Source: Chloroflexota bacterium (GTDB lineage: Bacteria > Chloroflexota > UBA11872). Taken from it: a DNA stretch of 64,000 nucleotides. The stretch is from the NCBI GenBank assembly GCA_022824495.1, contig JAJDZU010000024.1, forward strand, positions 471,472 to 535,471, given 5' to 3'. Shown in pieces: positions 14,677-26,685 of the stretch. How positions within the stretch are numbered: position 1 is the first letter of the stretch; each line of letters begins with the position of its first letter. The translations under genes and the position numbers were made by a program. A model generated the notes under the pieces. That model saw nothing but the letters and a program-made list of their open reading frames with translations. It ran no database searches and was not told where the DNA came from.

Positions 14677-17145
14677 ATGGCCGGTGGCGAGGGCTCCCGG
14701 CTGCGACCGCTGACCATTGAGCGCCCCAAGCCAATGGCGATGCTGGGCGACGCGCCCGTCATGGAACACATCCTGCGGCTGCTGCGCGCGCACGGCTTTA
14801 CCGACGTCATTGTGACGCTGCACTACCTCGGCTCGACGATCGAGAATTACTTCCAATCGGGCGAGGACTTCGGGCTGCGGATCACGTACACCTACGAGAA
14901 CGAGCCGCTGGGCACCGCCGGCAGCGTGGCGCTGGCCCGCGATCAGTTGACCGAGCCATTCCTGGTGATCTCCGGCGACGCGCTGACCGACGTAGACCTG
15001 ACGGCCCTGGCAACCGCGCACGAGGCCTGCAACTCCGAAGCCACGCTGCTTTTGGCCCGAGTTCCCAATCCGCTGGAATACGGTGTGGTAGTGACCGAGG
15101 ACAGCGGACGAATACTCCGCTTTCAGGAGAAGCCGTCCTGGGGCGAAGTGCTCAGCGACGCCGCCAACACGGGCATCTACATGCTGGATCCGGCGGTGTT
15201 CGACTTGATTTCGCCGGGGCAGCAAGTCGACTTCTCGATGGACGTCTTCCCGGCCATGCTCGCGGCCGGCCGCCCGCTGTACGGGCACGTTGCCGACGGC
15301 TATTGGACCGACATCGGAACACTCGAGGCCTACCGGTCCGCCAATGCCGATCTGGTCTCCGGGCAAGTGCGTACCTACGACGGCCCGACCTATCGCCCGG
15401 ACGGTCCCACCGTGGACCCGACGGCTCGCGTCGATCCCACGGTGCAAATGCGGGGGCCGGTGTACGTAGGGCGCGGAAGTGAGGTTCACGCCCACGCCGT
15501 AATTGACGGTCCCGCGGTGATCGGCGACAACACCCTGATCGCCGAGCGCGCCGAAATCAGGGACGCGGTGATTAGCGGCAACGTCGTCGTTGGCGTCGGC
15601 GCCAGCCTGGAGCGGTGCATCGTGGCGCGACACGCCAACCTGGGACGTGGCGTGACGATAAGCGAAGACGTGGTGATCGGCGACCGCAGCACGCTGGCCG
15701 ACGGTTCGTCCGTTCGACCCGGGGTTCGCATCTGGCCGCGCAAGTTCGTGGACGAGGGCGTGGTGGTGGACCGCAGCTTGATCCACGCGCCGCAGGCCCG
15801 GCGCACGATCTTCACGCACGGCGGCGTGGCCGGACTGGCGAATTTCGAACTCACGCCCGAATTCGCCGCGCGCCTGGGCGCCGCCTGGGGTAGCACGCTG
15901 CCGGTCGGCGCGTCCGTGGTGGCGAACCGAGACCAGACGCGGCCCGCGCGCATGGTGAAACGCGCGCTGATGGCGGGGCTGGCCTCCGTGGGGGTGCGCG
16001 TGATTGACATTGGCGCCACGCCGTTTCCGGTCGGACGATTCTCGTGCGCGCGGTTTGAGGCCGAGGGCGCCACCCACGTACGGACCTCGCCGTACGACGC
16101 GGCAGCTGTGGACGTGCGCTTCACGGATCCGAGAGGCGTGGACATCCGGCCCACCGAGCAGCGCAAGATCGAAGCCACGTTCATGCGCGAGGACTTCCGG
16201 CGCGTTGGCTCGGAGTCGATTGCGGAGATCACCGTGGCGGCCGCCGTGGAGACGTATCAGGAGGCGTTGCTGCGCGTCGTGGCCAACTCCGAAGTGACGC
16301 ATCGACACGTGGGCGTGGTGGTGGACTACAGCGACGGAACCTGCGGCGAAACGCTGCTCAGCGTCTTGACCCGCCTGGGCGTGCGCGACACCGCCGTGGA
16401 TGCCTCACCAGTCGACGTCGGCTCCGGTGGAATGGCGATCGAGGAACGGTTGGCCCGATTGGGGCGAATCGTTACAGCGGTGGGCGCAACATTCGGCGCG
16501 GTCGTCGGTCCGGACGGCAACCGTATGTGGCTGGTGGACGAACAGGGAGAACCGATCGACAGCCTGACCGTGATTGCGCTGGTCCTCGACGGCCTGCGCG
16601 CACGAGGAATCGCCGGTCCGCTGGCCGTGCCGTTTACGGTGCCCAACAGCCTGACCTCGTACGCCAGCGAGCTGGGCTTCACACCGATCCGGACGCAGGC
16701 CAACGTGGCCAACATGATGCAGGTGAGTGACGCTCAGCAGGCGGTGGTGGCGGCGAACGGCCGAAACGCACTGGCCTTTCCCGACCTGCACCCGGGGCCT
16801 GACGCCATGGCAACCCTGGTTCATCTGATAAGTGCGCAGGCGCTGAGCGACTTGTCCGTGTCGGCCAGGGTCGGATCGTTGCCCGCCTTCACGCTGGCGC
16901 ACCGTGAAGTTTCGGTGGCCTGGGAGCGACGCGCGAAGTTGATGCGCCTGTTGAACTCGCACCCCGACCGCAGTGACGAGGGCGAGATTGATGGGGTCGT
17001 CTTCGGCAAGGGCTTTGAGCGGGCGGTGGTCGTTCCCGACGATGACCGGCCGGTATTTCGCGTGATGGCGGAAGGCGTGGGACCGGTCGCGGCGGCCTCG
17101 TTGGCTGATGAGATCGAGCGCCTCGTCGCTAGCGCCGCCAGGTGA
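14677..17145 (+). CDS. Mannose-1-phosphate guanylyltransferase fused to a phosphomannomutase-like domain
   Basis: An 822-residue fusion. Residues 1-230 are a nucleotidyltransferase ([40 protein letters not shown]). Residues 250-350 form a left-handed beta-helix of hexapeptide repeats. Residues about 375-822 resemble a phosphohexomutase. The mutase phosphoserine loop, normally TASHNP, reads [12 protein letters not shown] (near 466-477), so mutase activity is doubtful. The first half probably makes GDP-mannose or a related NDP-sugar. From the first ATG the protein lacks the usual first strand KAVVM. The upstream codons encode THAVV in frame but offer only an ATC as a possible start. The stop overlaps the DUF971 start. 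Confidence 0.88.
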   Translation: MAGGEGSRLRPLTIERPKPMAMLGDAPVMEHILRLLRAHGFTDVIVTLHYLGSTIENYFQSGEDFGLRITYTYENEPLGTAGSVALARDQLTEPFLVISGDALTDVDLTALATAHEACNSEATLLLARVPNPLEYGVVVTEDSGRILRFQEKPSWGEVLSDAANTGIYMLDPAVFDLISPGQQVDFSMDVFPAMLAAGRPLYGHVADGYWTDIGTLEAYRSANADLVSGQVRTYDGPTYRPDGPTVDPTARVDPTVQMRGPVYVGRGSEVHAHAVIDGPAVIGDNTLIAERAEIRDAVISGNVVVGVGASLERCIVARHANLGRGVTISEDVVIGDRSTLADGSSVRPGVRIWPRKFVDEGVVVDRSLIHAPQARRTIFTHGGVAGLANFELTPEFAARLGAAWGSTLPVGASVVANRDQTRPARMVKRALMAGLASVGVRVIDIGATPFPVGRFSCARFEAEGATHVRTSPYDAAAVDVRFTDPRGVDIRPTEQRKIEATFMREDFRRVGSESIAEITVAAAVETYQEALLRVVANSEVTHRHVGVVVDYSDGTCGETLLSVLTRLGVRDTAVDASPVDVGSGGMAIEERLARLGRIVTAVGATFGAVVGPDGNRMWLVDEQGEPIDSLTVIALVLDGLRARGIAGPLAVPFTVPNSLTSYASELGFTPIRTQANVANMMQVSDAQQAVVAANGRNALAFPDLHPGPDAMATLVHLISAQALSDLSVSARVGSLPAFTLAHREVSVAWERRAKLMRLLNSHPDRSDEGEIDGVVFGKGFERAVVVPDDDRPVFRVMAEGVGPVAAASLADEIERLVASAAR

Positions 17146-17480
17146 CCGCACGCTCAGACGCCCAGGCGCGAGTCACCGCCGTGGGCATCCACCGCGTCGG
17201 CGATGCCGCATTAGGGATCAACTGGGCCGACGGCGTGACCTCGGAGATTCCGTTGCGAGAAATCCGCCTGGCCTGCGGCTGCGCCGTCTGCCGCGATGAA
17301 CTGACCGGCGCGCCCCTGCTTGACCCAGAGTCGATACCGGGCAATATCGGCGCCTATCGAATTGCGCCTGTTGGGAACTATGCGCTTACGTTCGACTGGA
17401 GCGACAGCCACAGCACCGGCATCTTCCCGTGGGAGATGCTGCGCGCGCTGGCCGACCGGAGCGCGTCCGAGGGCCGCTAG
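17142..17480 (+). CDS. DUF971 (gamma-butyrobetaine hydroxylase-like N-terminal) protein
   Basis: A 112-residue single-domain DUF971 protein. The domain shows [28 protein letters not shown] with a Cys-x-Cys-x2-Cys cluster, then [32 protein letters not shown]. In eukaryotes this fold forms the zinc-binding N-domain of gamma-butyrobetaine hydroxylase; bacterial stand-alone forms are linked to iron-sulfur proteins but lack a firm function. The GTG start overlaps the fusion stop as GTGA, so translation is coupled to the upstream gene. Confidence 0.85.
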   Translation: MTARSDAQARVTAVGIHRVGDAALGINWADGVTSEIPLREIRLACGCAVCRDELTGAPLLDPESIPGNIGAYRIAPVGNYALTFDWSDSHSTGIFPWEMLRALADRSASEGR

Positions 17481-17487
17481 GCGCGTG

Positions 17488-18315
17488 TCAGCTGGAGATC
17501 TTCTCCACGGTGCGTTCGTAGCGGCGCTGCATTTCGGGTCCTCGCCAGGTCATGAATTCCTCAGCGACGGCGCGGGCGTTGACTTCCGATGGTGGCAGCG
17601 GGACTTCGATGGTGGCAATGGAAATGCGGTCGGTTCCCCAGACGTAGGCGGCAACTTCGCCCTTGCTGACGATCAGATTCACTCCAACATTGGCTTCAAC
17701 CACGGGCACGCCGTTTTCGCGCGCCCGCGCAATCACGTTCAGGTTCTGCTCGCGGCTGCGTGAGCCAAAGGAGGGGATCAGTAAGGCTTGAGCGCCGTCC
17801 ATGACCTGGGCCCGGGCAATGAGCGGGTTCCAGCGGTCGTTGCAGATCATGGTGCCGACGCGGCCCACCGGGGTGTCGATGGCGCGAAGGCTGTGGCCGA
17901 GACGGTTAAAGTCCCAGTCGTCGCACGCGCCCTCGGCAAGCTGCGTCTTGTAGTAGGTTCCGCAGTGTTCGCCATCGGGCCCCAGGATGATGGCGGCGTT
18001 GTAGACGCCGTCGTCGCGCCGTTCCGCGTAGCCGAAGCAGAGCACGATGCTCAGTTCGCGCGCCAGGTCGCTGAAGCGCTGGATGTACGGACCGTCGGGC
18101 GGCTCGGCGATCTCCCACATGTCGGCACGGAGATCCGGGTCCTCGATGACCTCCATGACGACGTAGCCCTCCAGAAAACCCTCAGGAGCTACGACCAGTT
18201 CCGCGCCCTGGGCCGCGGCCTGGCGAACGAAATCCTCCAGCTTGTCAGCGTTGGCGGGCTTGTCCCACTTCTTGGGCTTAATGGACAACGCTGCTGCTCG
18301 AACTGATCGATACAT
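17488..18315 (-). CDS. Carbon-nitrogen hydrolase (nitrilase superfamily)
   Basis: A 275-residue nitrilase-superfamily protein with the catalytic triad in order: Glu in VVAPEGFLEGY, Lys in TYYKTQL, and Cys in MICNDRWNP. The segment after the cysteine (GAQALLIPSFGSRSREQN) is normal for the family. It is longer and more divergent around AELVVAPEGFLEGYVV than Nit1/Nit2 amidases. Members hydrolyse nitriles or amides such as omega-amides and N-carbamoyl compounds; the substrate is not inferable. It is cytoplasmic and monocistronic by spacing. The adjacent convergent gene ends 7 bases away. Confidence 0.85.
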   Translation of the reverse strand: MYRSVRAAALSIKPKKWDKPANADKLEDFVRQAAAQGAELVVAPEGFLEGYVVMEVIEDPDLRADMWEIAEPPDGPYIQRFSDLARELSIVLCFGYAERRDDGVYNAAIILGPDGEHCGTYYKTQLAEGACDDWDFNRLGHSLRAIDTPVGRVGTMICNDRWNPLIARAQVMDGAQALLIPSFGSRSREQNLNVIARARENGVPVVEANVGVNLIVSKGEVAAYVWGTDRISIATIEVPLPPSEVNARAVAEEFMTWRGPEMQRRYERTVEKISS

Positions 18316-18437
18316 GGCGTGGATCCTTTCGACCGCGAATCACCCAGCCCTAGGTGGTGACGCTGACGAGCCGGTGGCAACTTGTCAAACGAGGGCGGTT
18401 GGCAGCCCGGACTGAGAGCTGCTGTGCCTGGAGTCGA

Positions 18438-18992
18438 TCAGTCGCCGGGTCGGTCGCGCGGGCCGAGCCATACGCGTTCGAGGACGCCGGCCTCGTGGTT
18501 GAGGGCACGCGCAAGCTCGAATAGCACGTCGCTCAGGCGGTTGAGGAAGACAGGGACATCGGGGCTGACTGCGGCTTCCGAAGCAAGACGGAAGACTTCG
18601 CGCTCGGCGCGGCGGCAGACAGTTCGGGCCAGGTTGACGCTGGCTGCCGTGGGCGTACCCCCGGGCAGGATGAAGTGCTGTAGCGGCGGTAGATCCGCTC
18701 GATAGCCGTCGAGCCATGTATCCAACGAGGCGATGTCCGAAGCCGAGATTCGATCGCCACGGGCCCTTCCGCCAGGATTGGCCAGATCCGAGCCCAGGGT
18801 GAACAGGCGGGTCTGAATCCACGCCAGACGGTCCAGGTGGTCGCCAGGAGGACAGGAACTCATGGCGACGCCGAGAGCGGAATTGAGCTCGTCGACTGAC
18901 CCGAGGGCGGAGATGCGAGCGTCTGTCTTGGCTACGCGCGCTCCGTCAAACAGGCTGGTCTCGCCCTGATCGCCGTGATGCTTACGGGTCAT
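18438..18992 (-). CDS. Cob(I)alamin adenosyltransferase, PduO type
   Basis: A 184-residue PduO/MMAB-type ATP:cob(I)alamin adenosyltransferase. The N-terminal ATP site reads GDQGETSLFDGARVAKTDAR and is followed by LGSVDELNSALG. The trimer-interface signature FILPGGTPTAASVNLARTVCRR and the C-terminal FLNRLSDVLFELARALN are present. It makes adenosylcobalamin, so the organism probably uses or salvages B12. No other B12 gene is nearby and no cobalamin riboswitch is recognisable upstream. Confidence 0.94.
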   Translation of the reverse strand: MTRKHHGDQGETSLFDGARVAKTDARISALGSVDELNSALGVAMSSCPPGDHLDRLAWIQTRLFTLGSDLANPGGRARGDRISASDIASLDTWLDGYRADLPPLQHFILPGGTPTAASVNLARTVCRRAEREVFRLASEAAVSPDVPVFLNRLSDVLFELARALNHEAGVLERVWLGPRDRPGD

Positions 18993-19049
18993 TGGCGGCC
19001 CAGGACAGGCTTTCGTGTCGAATGTTCCACGTGAAACATCGCAGCGGTC

Positions 19050-20516
19050 TCACGCGGATCTGGGGCGGTCGGGGAGAAACACGCGGGCAATGGAATCACC
19101 GCCAGTGTCATGCCAGCCGGAACCCGGTTGGCCCAATTGACGCGCAAGCGGCGAGGCGGTTTCGATTACCACGGCGTCAGGGTCGATTTCCATGAGTTTC
19201 TGGCGCCAATCCGACTCGAGACCTATGACCGTGAGGTAGTCGCTGAGCGTTTCCGGCACGAAGAGGTCGAAGCGGCCATCGATGAACACAAGCGCATCCG
19301 GCCACAGGGCCCAGGTGAGGAACGCGCCCCAATGGTAGGTGCCGAAGATTCGCGTCGCTCCGGTGTCGGCGACGAGATCGCGTGCCGCGGCAGGCATGGG
19401 CACGACGGACGGGCCGTCGAGCGTGCGTGGGCTGATAGCGGCCGCAACGCCAATAGCCGTGGCCACTGTGAGCGCAGCGCCGGCGCGGACCGCCCATACG
19501 GGAAGAGTCGCTCGGGCGGTGGTGGTCGCCAACGGATGCGCCAGCAGAAGCGGCGCCAGCACGGCGGCGAAGGGCATGACCTTGCGCGTGCTATACCCGG
19601 CCGCCAGCACCACGATCAGCAGCCCCAGCATGGCGGGCTCGACGCGAGATCGACGCAGGATCAGCAGCAGCCCCAGCAGGACGAGAAAGGCCGCGAAAAA
19701 CCACCAGGTTTCGCTGAAAGCCGCGGGCGGACGCCAGTCGCTGTTGAAGCGACGAAACTCGCCGCCCCATTGAAAGAACGGCTGAGCCAGCAGACGCGGT
19801 CCTGACGGGTTAAGGGCCGGGGCGACGACCGACAAGGCCGTGACGGCGGCCAAGGGTCCAAGTCGTGTGCGGGGACGCGGACCAATGAACGGCAGCCGGG
19901 ACCGTGCCCAGAGAGCTTCGCAGAAGACGGCGCCGAGCAGGGCGAAGCCGATGGGGAACGACGCATGCACGTTGCCCCAGATGACGAACACGAGCGGCAG
20001 CAGCCACACCCAGCGGGAGCCGGTGCGCCGGTGATGCAACGCCAGGGCGGCGGCCAGAACGGCGGCCAGCAGTCCGAACGCCAGCGGACGGATACCCGCG
20101 AACGGAAAGAGCGGCAGGGATGCCGTAACCAGACCGGCGGTTCGCATCCACGGGCCGACGCCGTGAGCGGCAAGTGTGCGTTCGAGCAGGCCCCAGATGA
20201 GAGCGTAGATGGCGGCTATGCCGAGGACCGCGGCTAGAACGCCGCCCTGGTCGATAAGTTGAAAAATGAACAGGGCGGGAAGCCACTCGTGGACTGTCCA
20301 GACCGCGGCCCCGGCGCTAAAAGTGAATGGATCGGGATAGGGGAGTTCACCCCGGCCGGCGATGTAGCGCCCGTTGTTGAGATGAACCCAGAGGTCGGCG
20401 TCCAGCGGCTGGGCGGCAGCCAGCGCGGCAATAGCCAATATCGCGGCGGGAGCCGCGCCTATGCGTTGACCGCCGCTGGCGGATACCGGCTCGGCGGCCT
20501 GAGACGGTGCAGGCAC
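19050..20516 (-). CDS. Polytopic membrane protein, GT-C-like, unknown substrate
   Basis: A 488-residue protein with about ten hydrophobic segments. The first loop carries DADLWVHLNNGRYI ... PYPDPFTFS ... WTVHEWL, a conserved pattern of a large uncharacterised family in which an acidic residue, His and Trp cluster on the outer face after TM1, resembling GT-C glycosyltransferases that use polyprenyl-phosphate sugars. The C-terminal soluble part (about residues 380-488) begins LVADTGATRIFGTYHWGAFL and includes ALVFIDGRFDLF and PDAVVIETASPLARQ. Function is inferred only from this architecture. It is close to a lipoprotein hydrolase gene on the same strand. Confidence 0.7.
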   Translation of the reverse strand: MPAPSQAAEPVSASGGQRIGAAPAAILAIAALAAAQPLDADLWVHLNNGRYIAGRGELPYPDPFTFSAGAAVWTVHEWLPALFIFQLIDQGGVLAAVLGIAAIYALIWGLLERTLAAHGVGPWMRTAGLVTASLPLFPFAGIRPLAFGLLAAVLAAALALHHRRTGSRWVWLLPLVFVIWGNVHASFPIGFALLGAVFCEALWARSRLPFIGPRPRTRLGPLAAVTALSVVAPALNPSGPRLLAQPFFQWGGEFRRFNSDWRPPAAFSETWWFFAAFLVLLGLLLILRRSRVEPAMLGLLIVVLAAGYSTRKVMPFAAVLAPLLLAHPLATTTARATLPVWAVRAGAALTVATAIGVAAAISPRTLDGPSVVPMPAAARDLVADTGATRIFGTYHWGAFLTWALWPDALVFIDGRFDLFVPETLSDYLTVIGLESDWRQKLMEIDPDAVVIETASPLARQLGQPGSGWHDTGGDSIARVFLPDRPRSA

Positions 20517-20528
20517 GGCCGGTGATTC

Positions 20529-21524
20529 CTAGCGCGATGTCGGCAGATTTCGCCGCAAGAACTCGGTGCTGTTGCGGACGACAGTCTGTGCGCTGGCGTT
20601 AAGCAAATGTCCCACACCGGGATAGAGGTAAAGGTCACTTGGCACGCCTGCCTCCCCCAGGGCCAGCCGGAGCTTTGATGCCCAGGCCGGGTTGACCGCG
20701 AGATCGTTTGCGCCTTGGTGAATGTCTACAGGGCCCGTGAGTCGATCAAGGTAGTTCCCCGCGGATAGGGCCGCGCGCAGCTGGTCGCTCGAGCGGGACG
20801 TCGGAACGCGGTAGTAATCGGAGATATCGTCGATCCAGACGCTGAGTGGCGCCCATAGGGCAATCGGCCCAATCCAGGGGTCCACCACGCCGGCGCGGAT
20901 CGCCAGTTCGCCGCCGAGGCTATGCCCCCAGATGCCTATGAGGCCTCGCTGGGCTTCCGGGAATTCGCGCGCCGCCGCCGCCAGGTTCAAGACGTCAATC
21001 ACGAACTCAAGCCTGGCGCCGATGTTGAGCCGCATGTCGTCCTGGGAACCGCCGAGCCCTCGATAGTCGGTGGCAAGCGTCACAAAGCCGCGCCGCGACA
21101 GGGCGTCGGCCATGACACGCGTGCCCACACCCGTGGCGTACTGACTTGGCAGCACGTAGCCGTGATTGAGCAGCGCGACCGGAAACGGCCCCTGACCGGT
21201 TGGGATCGTGGCCATTCCCGTGATGTGAAGCCCATCGGAGTCATAGCTCATCAGGTATGACGTGTAATCGTCGTGGCGCGCCGCCACCTTGTGCAGACGA
21301 ATCTCAGAGGGCGAGAAGTTGCGGGCGCGCAGCGCGGGAATTGAGAGGGGCGAACCGCCGGGACTGCGGGCGTCGGGCTGCCCGACAAGGTTCCAGACGT
21401 CACAGCCGCTAACGGCCAGAGCGCTTGTGCCGGCGGCGGCCAGACCGAGGAGACGGCGACGGCCAAGGCCCGGTTGAGCGGTCGCCGTCGGGCGGGCTGA
21501 CGGAATGAGCGCTCGCTTCTGCAT
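20529..21524 (-). CDS. Tat-exported lipoprotein alpha/beta-hydrolase
   Basis: A 331-residue alpha/beta-hydrolase. The N-terminus has a twin-arginine segment (GLGRRRLLGLAAAG) and a lipobox AVSGC with the lipidated Cys at about residue 41, so it is probably folded in the cytoplasm, exported by Tat and anchored to the outer face of the membrane. The core shows ATDYRGLGGS, nucleophile Ser202 in GHSLGGE, an acid in HQGANDLAVN and His in YPGVGHLLNA. It resembles dienelactone-hydrolase and S9-type esterases/peptidases. Possible substrates are ester- or peptide-containing polymers. Confidence 0.8.
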   Translation of the reverse strand: MQKRALIPSARPTATAQPGLGRRRLLGLAAAGTSALAVSGCDVWNLVGQPDARSPGGSPLSIPALRARNFSPSEIRLHKVAARHDDYTSYLMSYDSDGLHITGMATIPTGQGPFPVALLNHGYVLPSQYATGVGTRVMADALSRRGFVTLATDYRGLGGSQDDMRLNIGARLEFVIDVLNLAAAAREFPEAQRGLIGIWGHSLGGELAIRAGVVDPWIGPIALWAPLSVWIDDISDYYRVPTSRSSDQLRAALSAGNYLDRLTGPVDIHQGANDLAVNPAWASKLRLALGEAGVPSDLYLYPGVGHLLNASAQTVVRNSTEFLRRNLPTSR

Positions 21525-21572
21525 GGATAGAGGATTCCTCGGGCGCCTACGGCGGCGGCGGCTCCTGGCGTG

Positions 21573-22589
21573 CTACCGACTGACAGACGCCATTCCGTCC
21601 GCCACGCGTTCAACAAGACGGAACTCGACGGCACGCGCCGCGGCGTGCAGAGCATTCTCAACCGCGACGGCATTGGAACGCCCGTGTCCAATGATGACAA
21701 CACCGTTCACGCCGAGCAGCGGCGTGCCGCCATACTGAGCGTAGTCGGTGCGGCGCCGAACGGCGCGGAAGGCGGGATACATGAACGCCACGCCGGGCAA
21801 GGTGTACGGACGGCGGCGGACAGCGGTGCGTAATTCGCCGACCGCGAACTCGGCCGTGGCTTCGAAGGCCTTCAGGACGAGGTTGCCCGTGAAGCCGTCG
21901 CACACCGCGACATCGACGCTGCTATTGAAGAGCCCCCCCGGCTCAACGTTTCCGACGAAGTTGAGCGTCGACTCCGACAAGAGTTCGGCGGCGGCCAACG
22001 TGAGTGGACTGCCCTTCGTCGCCTCTTCGCCGATGCTGAGAACGCCGGTGCGGGGCTTCGAATTCCCCAGCAACTGCCGTGAGTAGACGGCCCCCATCAG
22101 GCCGAAGTCGCGCAAGTGCTCGGGGCGGGCCTCGGCATTGGCGCCAACGTCAATCAGCAGCGTTGGGGCTTCCCGGCCGGGTATGAGGACCGCGAGCCCA
22201 GGTCGGTCCACGCCTCGTGCACGCCCGACCAACAGGACGCCGGCCGCCATGGTTGCGCCGGTGTTGCCCATGGATACGAGGGCCTGGGCCTCGCCCGCGC
22301 GCACAAGTTCAGCGCAGCGGCGGATCGAAGCGTCGGGAGTCGAACGTACGGCTTGGACGGGGTGTTCGCCCATACCGATGGTCGAAGGTCCGGATTCCAG
22401 TCGCCAGGCCGAGGGGTTCTCGCCGCCGTTCGACAGCAGGCCGCGCATGACGTCGACTTCGCCGACCAGAATCGCGCGTTGTCCAGTTGCACCGGCCCAG
22501 CGGACGGCGCCCTCGATGGTGGCTTCAGGTGCGCGGTCACCGCCCATGACGTCCAGCGCGATGACCGGTCCCTCGGCAGCGGCGGTCAT
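21573..22589 (-). CDS. plsX: Phosphate acyltransferase PlsX
   Basis: A 338-residue PlsX. The Rossmann-like start IALDVMGGDRAPEATIEG is diagnostic, followed by SMGNTGATMAAGVLLVGRARGVDRPGL split over the acyl-phosphate site, DVGANAEARPEHL, LSIGEEATKG, and VAVCDGFTGNLVLKAFE. It converts acyl-ACP to acyl-phosphate for PlsY, starting phospholipid synthesis, as a peripheral membrane protein. It ends 10 bases from gyrB and shares its strand; no plsY or fab genes adjoin. Confidence 0.95.
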   Translation of the reverse strand: MTAAAEGPVIALDVMGGDRAPEATIEGAVRWAGATGQRAILVGEVDVMRGLLSNGGENPSAWRLESGPSTIGMGEHPVQAVRSTPDASIRRCAELVRAGEAQALVSMGNTGATMAAGVLLVGRARGVDRPGLAVLIPGREAPTLLIDVGANAEARPEHLRDFGLMGAVYSRQLLGNSKPRTGVLSIGEEATKGSPLTLAAAELLSESTLNFVGNVEPGGLFNSSVDVAVCDGFTGNLVLKAFEATAEFAVGELRTAVRRRPYTLPGVAFMYPAFRAVRRRTDYAQYGGTPLLGVNGVVIIGHGRSNAVAVENALHAAARAVEFRLVERVADGMASVSR

Positions 22590-22599
22590 GCGTGAATCG

Positions 22600-24835
<2,236 letters not shown>

Positions 24836-25903
24836 CTACTCGACAAATACTCCGTTTTGCTGCAGCAGCGCACCGTCGAGGTACAACGTGCTATCCGTGC
24901 GCAAATCCTTCACCATGTCCCAGTGAACCGCGGACTGGTTCTTACCGCCCGTGAACTCGTAGGCGCGTCCGACGGCCAGATGGACCGTACCGCCCATCTT
25001 TTCGTCGAAGAGGATGTTCTTGGTGTGGCGCTGGATGCCGTCGTTGGTCCCGATGCCGATTTCGCCAAGCCGGCGGGCGCCCGGGTCGGTATCGAGGATG
25101 GCGTTGAGAAACTCTTCGCCGCGTTCGGCTGCGGCTTCCACGATCAGGCCGTCCTTGAACGTAAGCGTGATGCCGTCCACCTGGCGGCCCTGGTAGATCG
25201 CCGGGAACTCGTAGCGGATGCGGCCGTTGACGCTGTCTTCGATCGGGGCGGTGAAAATCTCGCCGTCGGGCATGTTCTTCTTGCCGTCGGCGGGTTCCCA
25301 GATGCGCCCTTCGGTCCGCAGGGTCAGGTCAGTGTCGGGGCCGACGATGCGTATTTCGGAGCCGGCTTCGAGCCGCGTCTTTAGCGAGGCGAGCTTGGCG
25401 GTCATTTCAGACCAGTCGATGTTGGTGGCGCCGTACAGGAAGTCGGCGTACTCGCTCAGCGACATCTCGGCCTCTTGGGCCAGGGCATTGGTGGGGTAGT
25501 CGCAGAGGACCCAGCGGACGTTCTCAATAATCTGGTCCATGACCGGGCGCCGGGCAATCATGGTCTTGGCCAGTCTGGACGGGTCCACGTTGGCCAGGGC
25601 GCGGGTGTTCTCGGTAGCGCGGATCCGGATCGCGACCTGGATGGAGTCCGCCTGGAACTTGGCGATCGGGTCCAGGAATTCGAGCTGCTCATTGCTGGCT
25701 TCGGACAGGAACACTTCCTGGGCTTCCTCGAATCCCACATTGAGCCGCGGGTGTCCGCCGGCCGCCAGCACGCGCCGGTAACAGGCCATCAGCAGCGGTT
25801 GGGCGTTGGCGGTGCCGTCGATGACGACCAGGTCGCCGGGCCCGACCTCGGTCGAGTGCTGCACTAGGATGTCGGCGAGCGTTTCCACGCGGGGGTCAGT
25901 CAC
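24836..25903 (-). CDS. M29 (AmpS/PepS) family aminopeptidase
   Basis: A 355-residue thermophilic-type leucyl aminopeptidase of family M29. The metal ligands lie in the C-terminal half as expected: PDGEIFTAPIEDSVNG (Glu), FKDGLIVEAAAERGEEF (Glu), GEIGIGTN, the His in IQRHTKNILFDEKMGGTVHLAVG, and the HWDMVKDL motif. It is a cytoplasmic metallo-aminopeptidase. The start is GTG 25903. Length is slightly below the 370-410 residues usual for the family. It is divergent from the NUDIX gene. Confidence 0.88.
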   Translation of the reverse strand: MTDPRVETLADILVQHSTEVGPGDLVVIDGTANAQPLLMACYRRVLAAGGHPRLNVGFEEAQEVFLSEASNEQLEFLDPIAKFQADSIQVAIRIRATENTRALANVDPSRLAKTMIARRPVMDQIIENVRWVLCDYPTNALAQEAEMSLSEYADFLYGATNIDWSEMTAKLASLKTRLEAGSEIRIVGPDTDLTLRTEGRIWEPADGKKNMPDGEIFTAPIEDSVNGRIRYEFPAIYQGRQVDGITLTFKDGLIVEAAAERGEEFLNAILDTDPGARRLGEIGIGTNDGIQRHTKNILFDEKMGGTVHLAVGRAYEFTGGKNQSAVHWDMVKDLRTDSTLYLDGALLQQNGVFVE

Positions 25904-26037
25904 GAATCAGATCCCTAGGCGGTTTAAGGCGGAGATGAACCCATCCTCTTACGTCACCCCCGCACCTCTCAACCAAATGCCCGCACGGAGTCCGGTTGAA
26001 GCTGATCCAGGGCGACTCTCAACAGTCCGGGGCGGGT

Positions 26038-26598
26038 ATGCCTGATCTTCGGCCTTGGGAAATCCTGGAGTCGCGGACGGTTTCCAGCGACCGCTGGCTG
26101 ACGCACACGCTGGAGCACGTCCGCCTGCCGAGCGGCTACGAGATCTCGGAATACCACGTCCTGAATCAGAACGACTTTTGCCTGATGGTGGCGGTGACGG
26201 CCACCGGCGAGGTACCGCTTGTGCGGCAGTACAAGCACGGCGCGCGCGATGTGGTGCTGGAGTTTCCCGCCGGTCTGGTTGAAGACGACGAGACGCCGGA
26301 GGCGGCGGCTGCCCGCGAACTGCTGGAGGAGACCGGCTTCGCGGGTCGGATGCACTGCGCGGGGACGCTGCTGACCGGTCCGTCTCGAAACCGCAATCTG
26401 GCGCATGTGTTCGTGATTCTGGACGCCGAGCAGGTTTGTGGGCCGGAGCCCGAGGAAACGGAACAGATCGAAGTGGTCATGACACCGCTCGCTCGATTGC
26501 CGGAGTTGATTGCCCAAGGAGCCATCCGTGACCTGGGCTCACTCGCGACATATGCCCGGGCGCGGGCAGCGTTTCCCGATCTTGGCTGGGAGGGTTGA
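26038..26598 (+). CDS. NUDIX hydrolase, ADP-ribose pyrophosphatase-like
   Basis: About 186 residues. The Nudix box is complete: GLVEDDETPEAAAARELLEE then TGF. The N-terminal strands with SRTVSSDRWLTHTLEHVRLPS and QYKHGARDVVLEFPAG resemble NudF-type ADP-ribose pyrophosphatases that hydrolyse ADP-ribose or ADP-sugars. ATG 26038 follows GGGGCGGG; an upstream in-frame ATG at 25996 gives a longer, non-conserved N-terminus. It opens the plus-strand block that continues into hisC, 87 bases on. Confidence 0.85.
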   Translation: MPDLRPWEILESRTVSSDRWLTHTLEHVRLPSGYEISEYHVLNQNDFCLMVAVTATGEVPLVRQYKHGARDVVLEFPAGLVEDDETPEAAAARELLEETGFAGRMHCAGTLLTGPSRNRNLAHVFVILDAEQVCGPEPEETEQIEVVMTPLARLPELIAQGAIRDLGSLATYARARAAFPDLGWEG

Positions 26599-26685
26599 GC
26601 CAATCGCGGGCGCAAAGCGCCGCCACTAGGTAGCATGCGATCCCGAATGCCCGCGTAGCGCGCGACGGATCCCCCAGCCTTTCCC

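Noticed and set aside
14533..16308. A 591-codon open frame on the minus strand across the guanylyltransferase fusion
   Set aside because: It is antisense to a gene with full-length family motifs; its translation is His/Arg/Gly-rich with no recognised domain, as expected for a GC-rich shadow.
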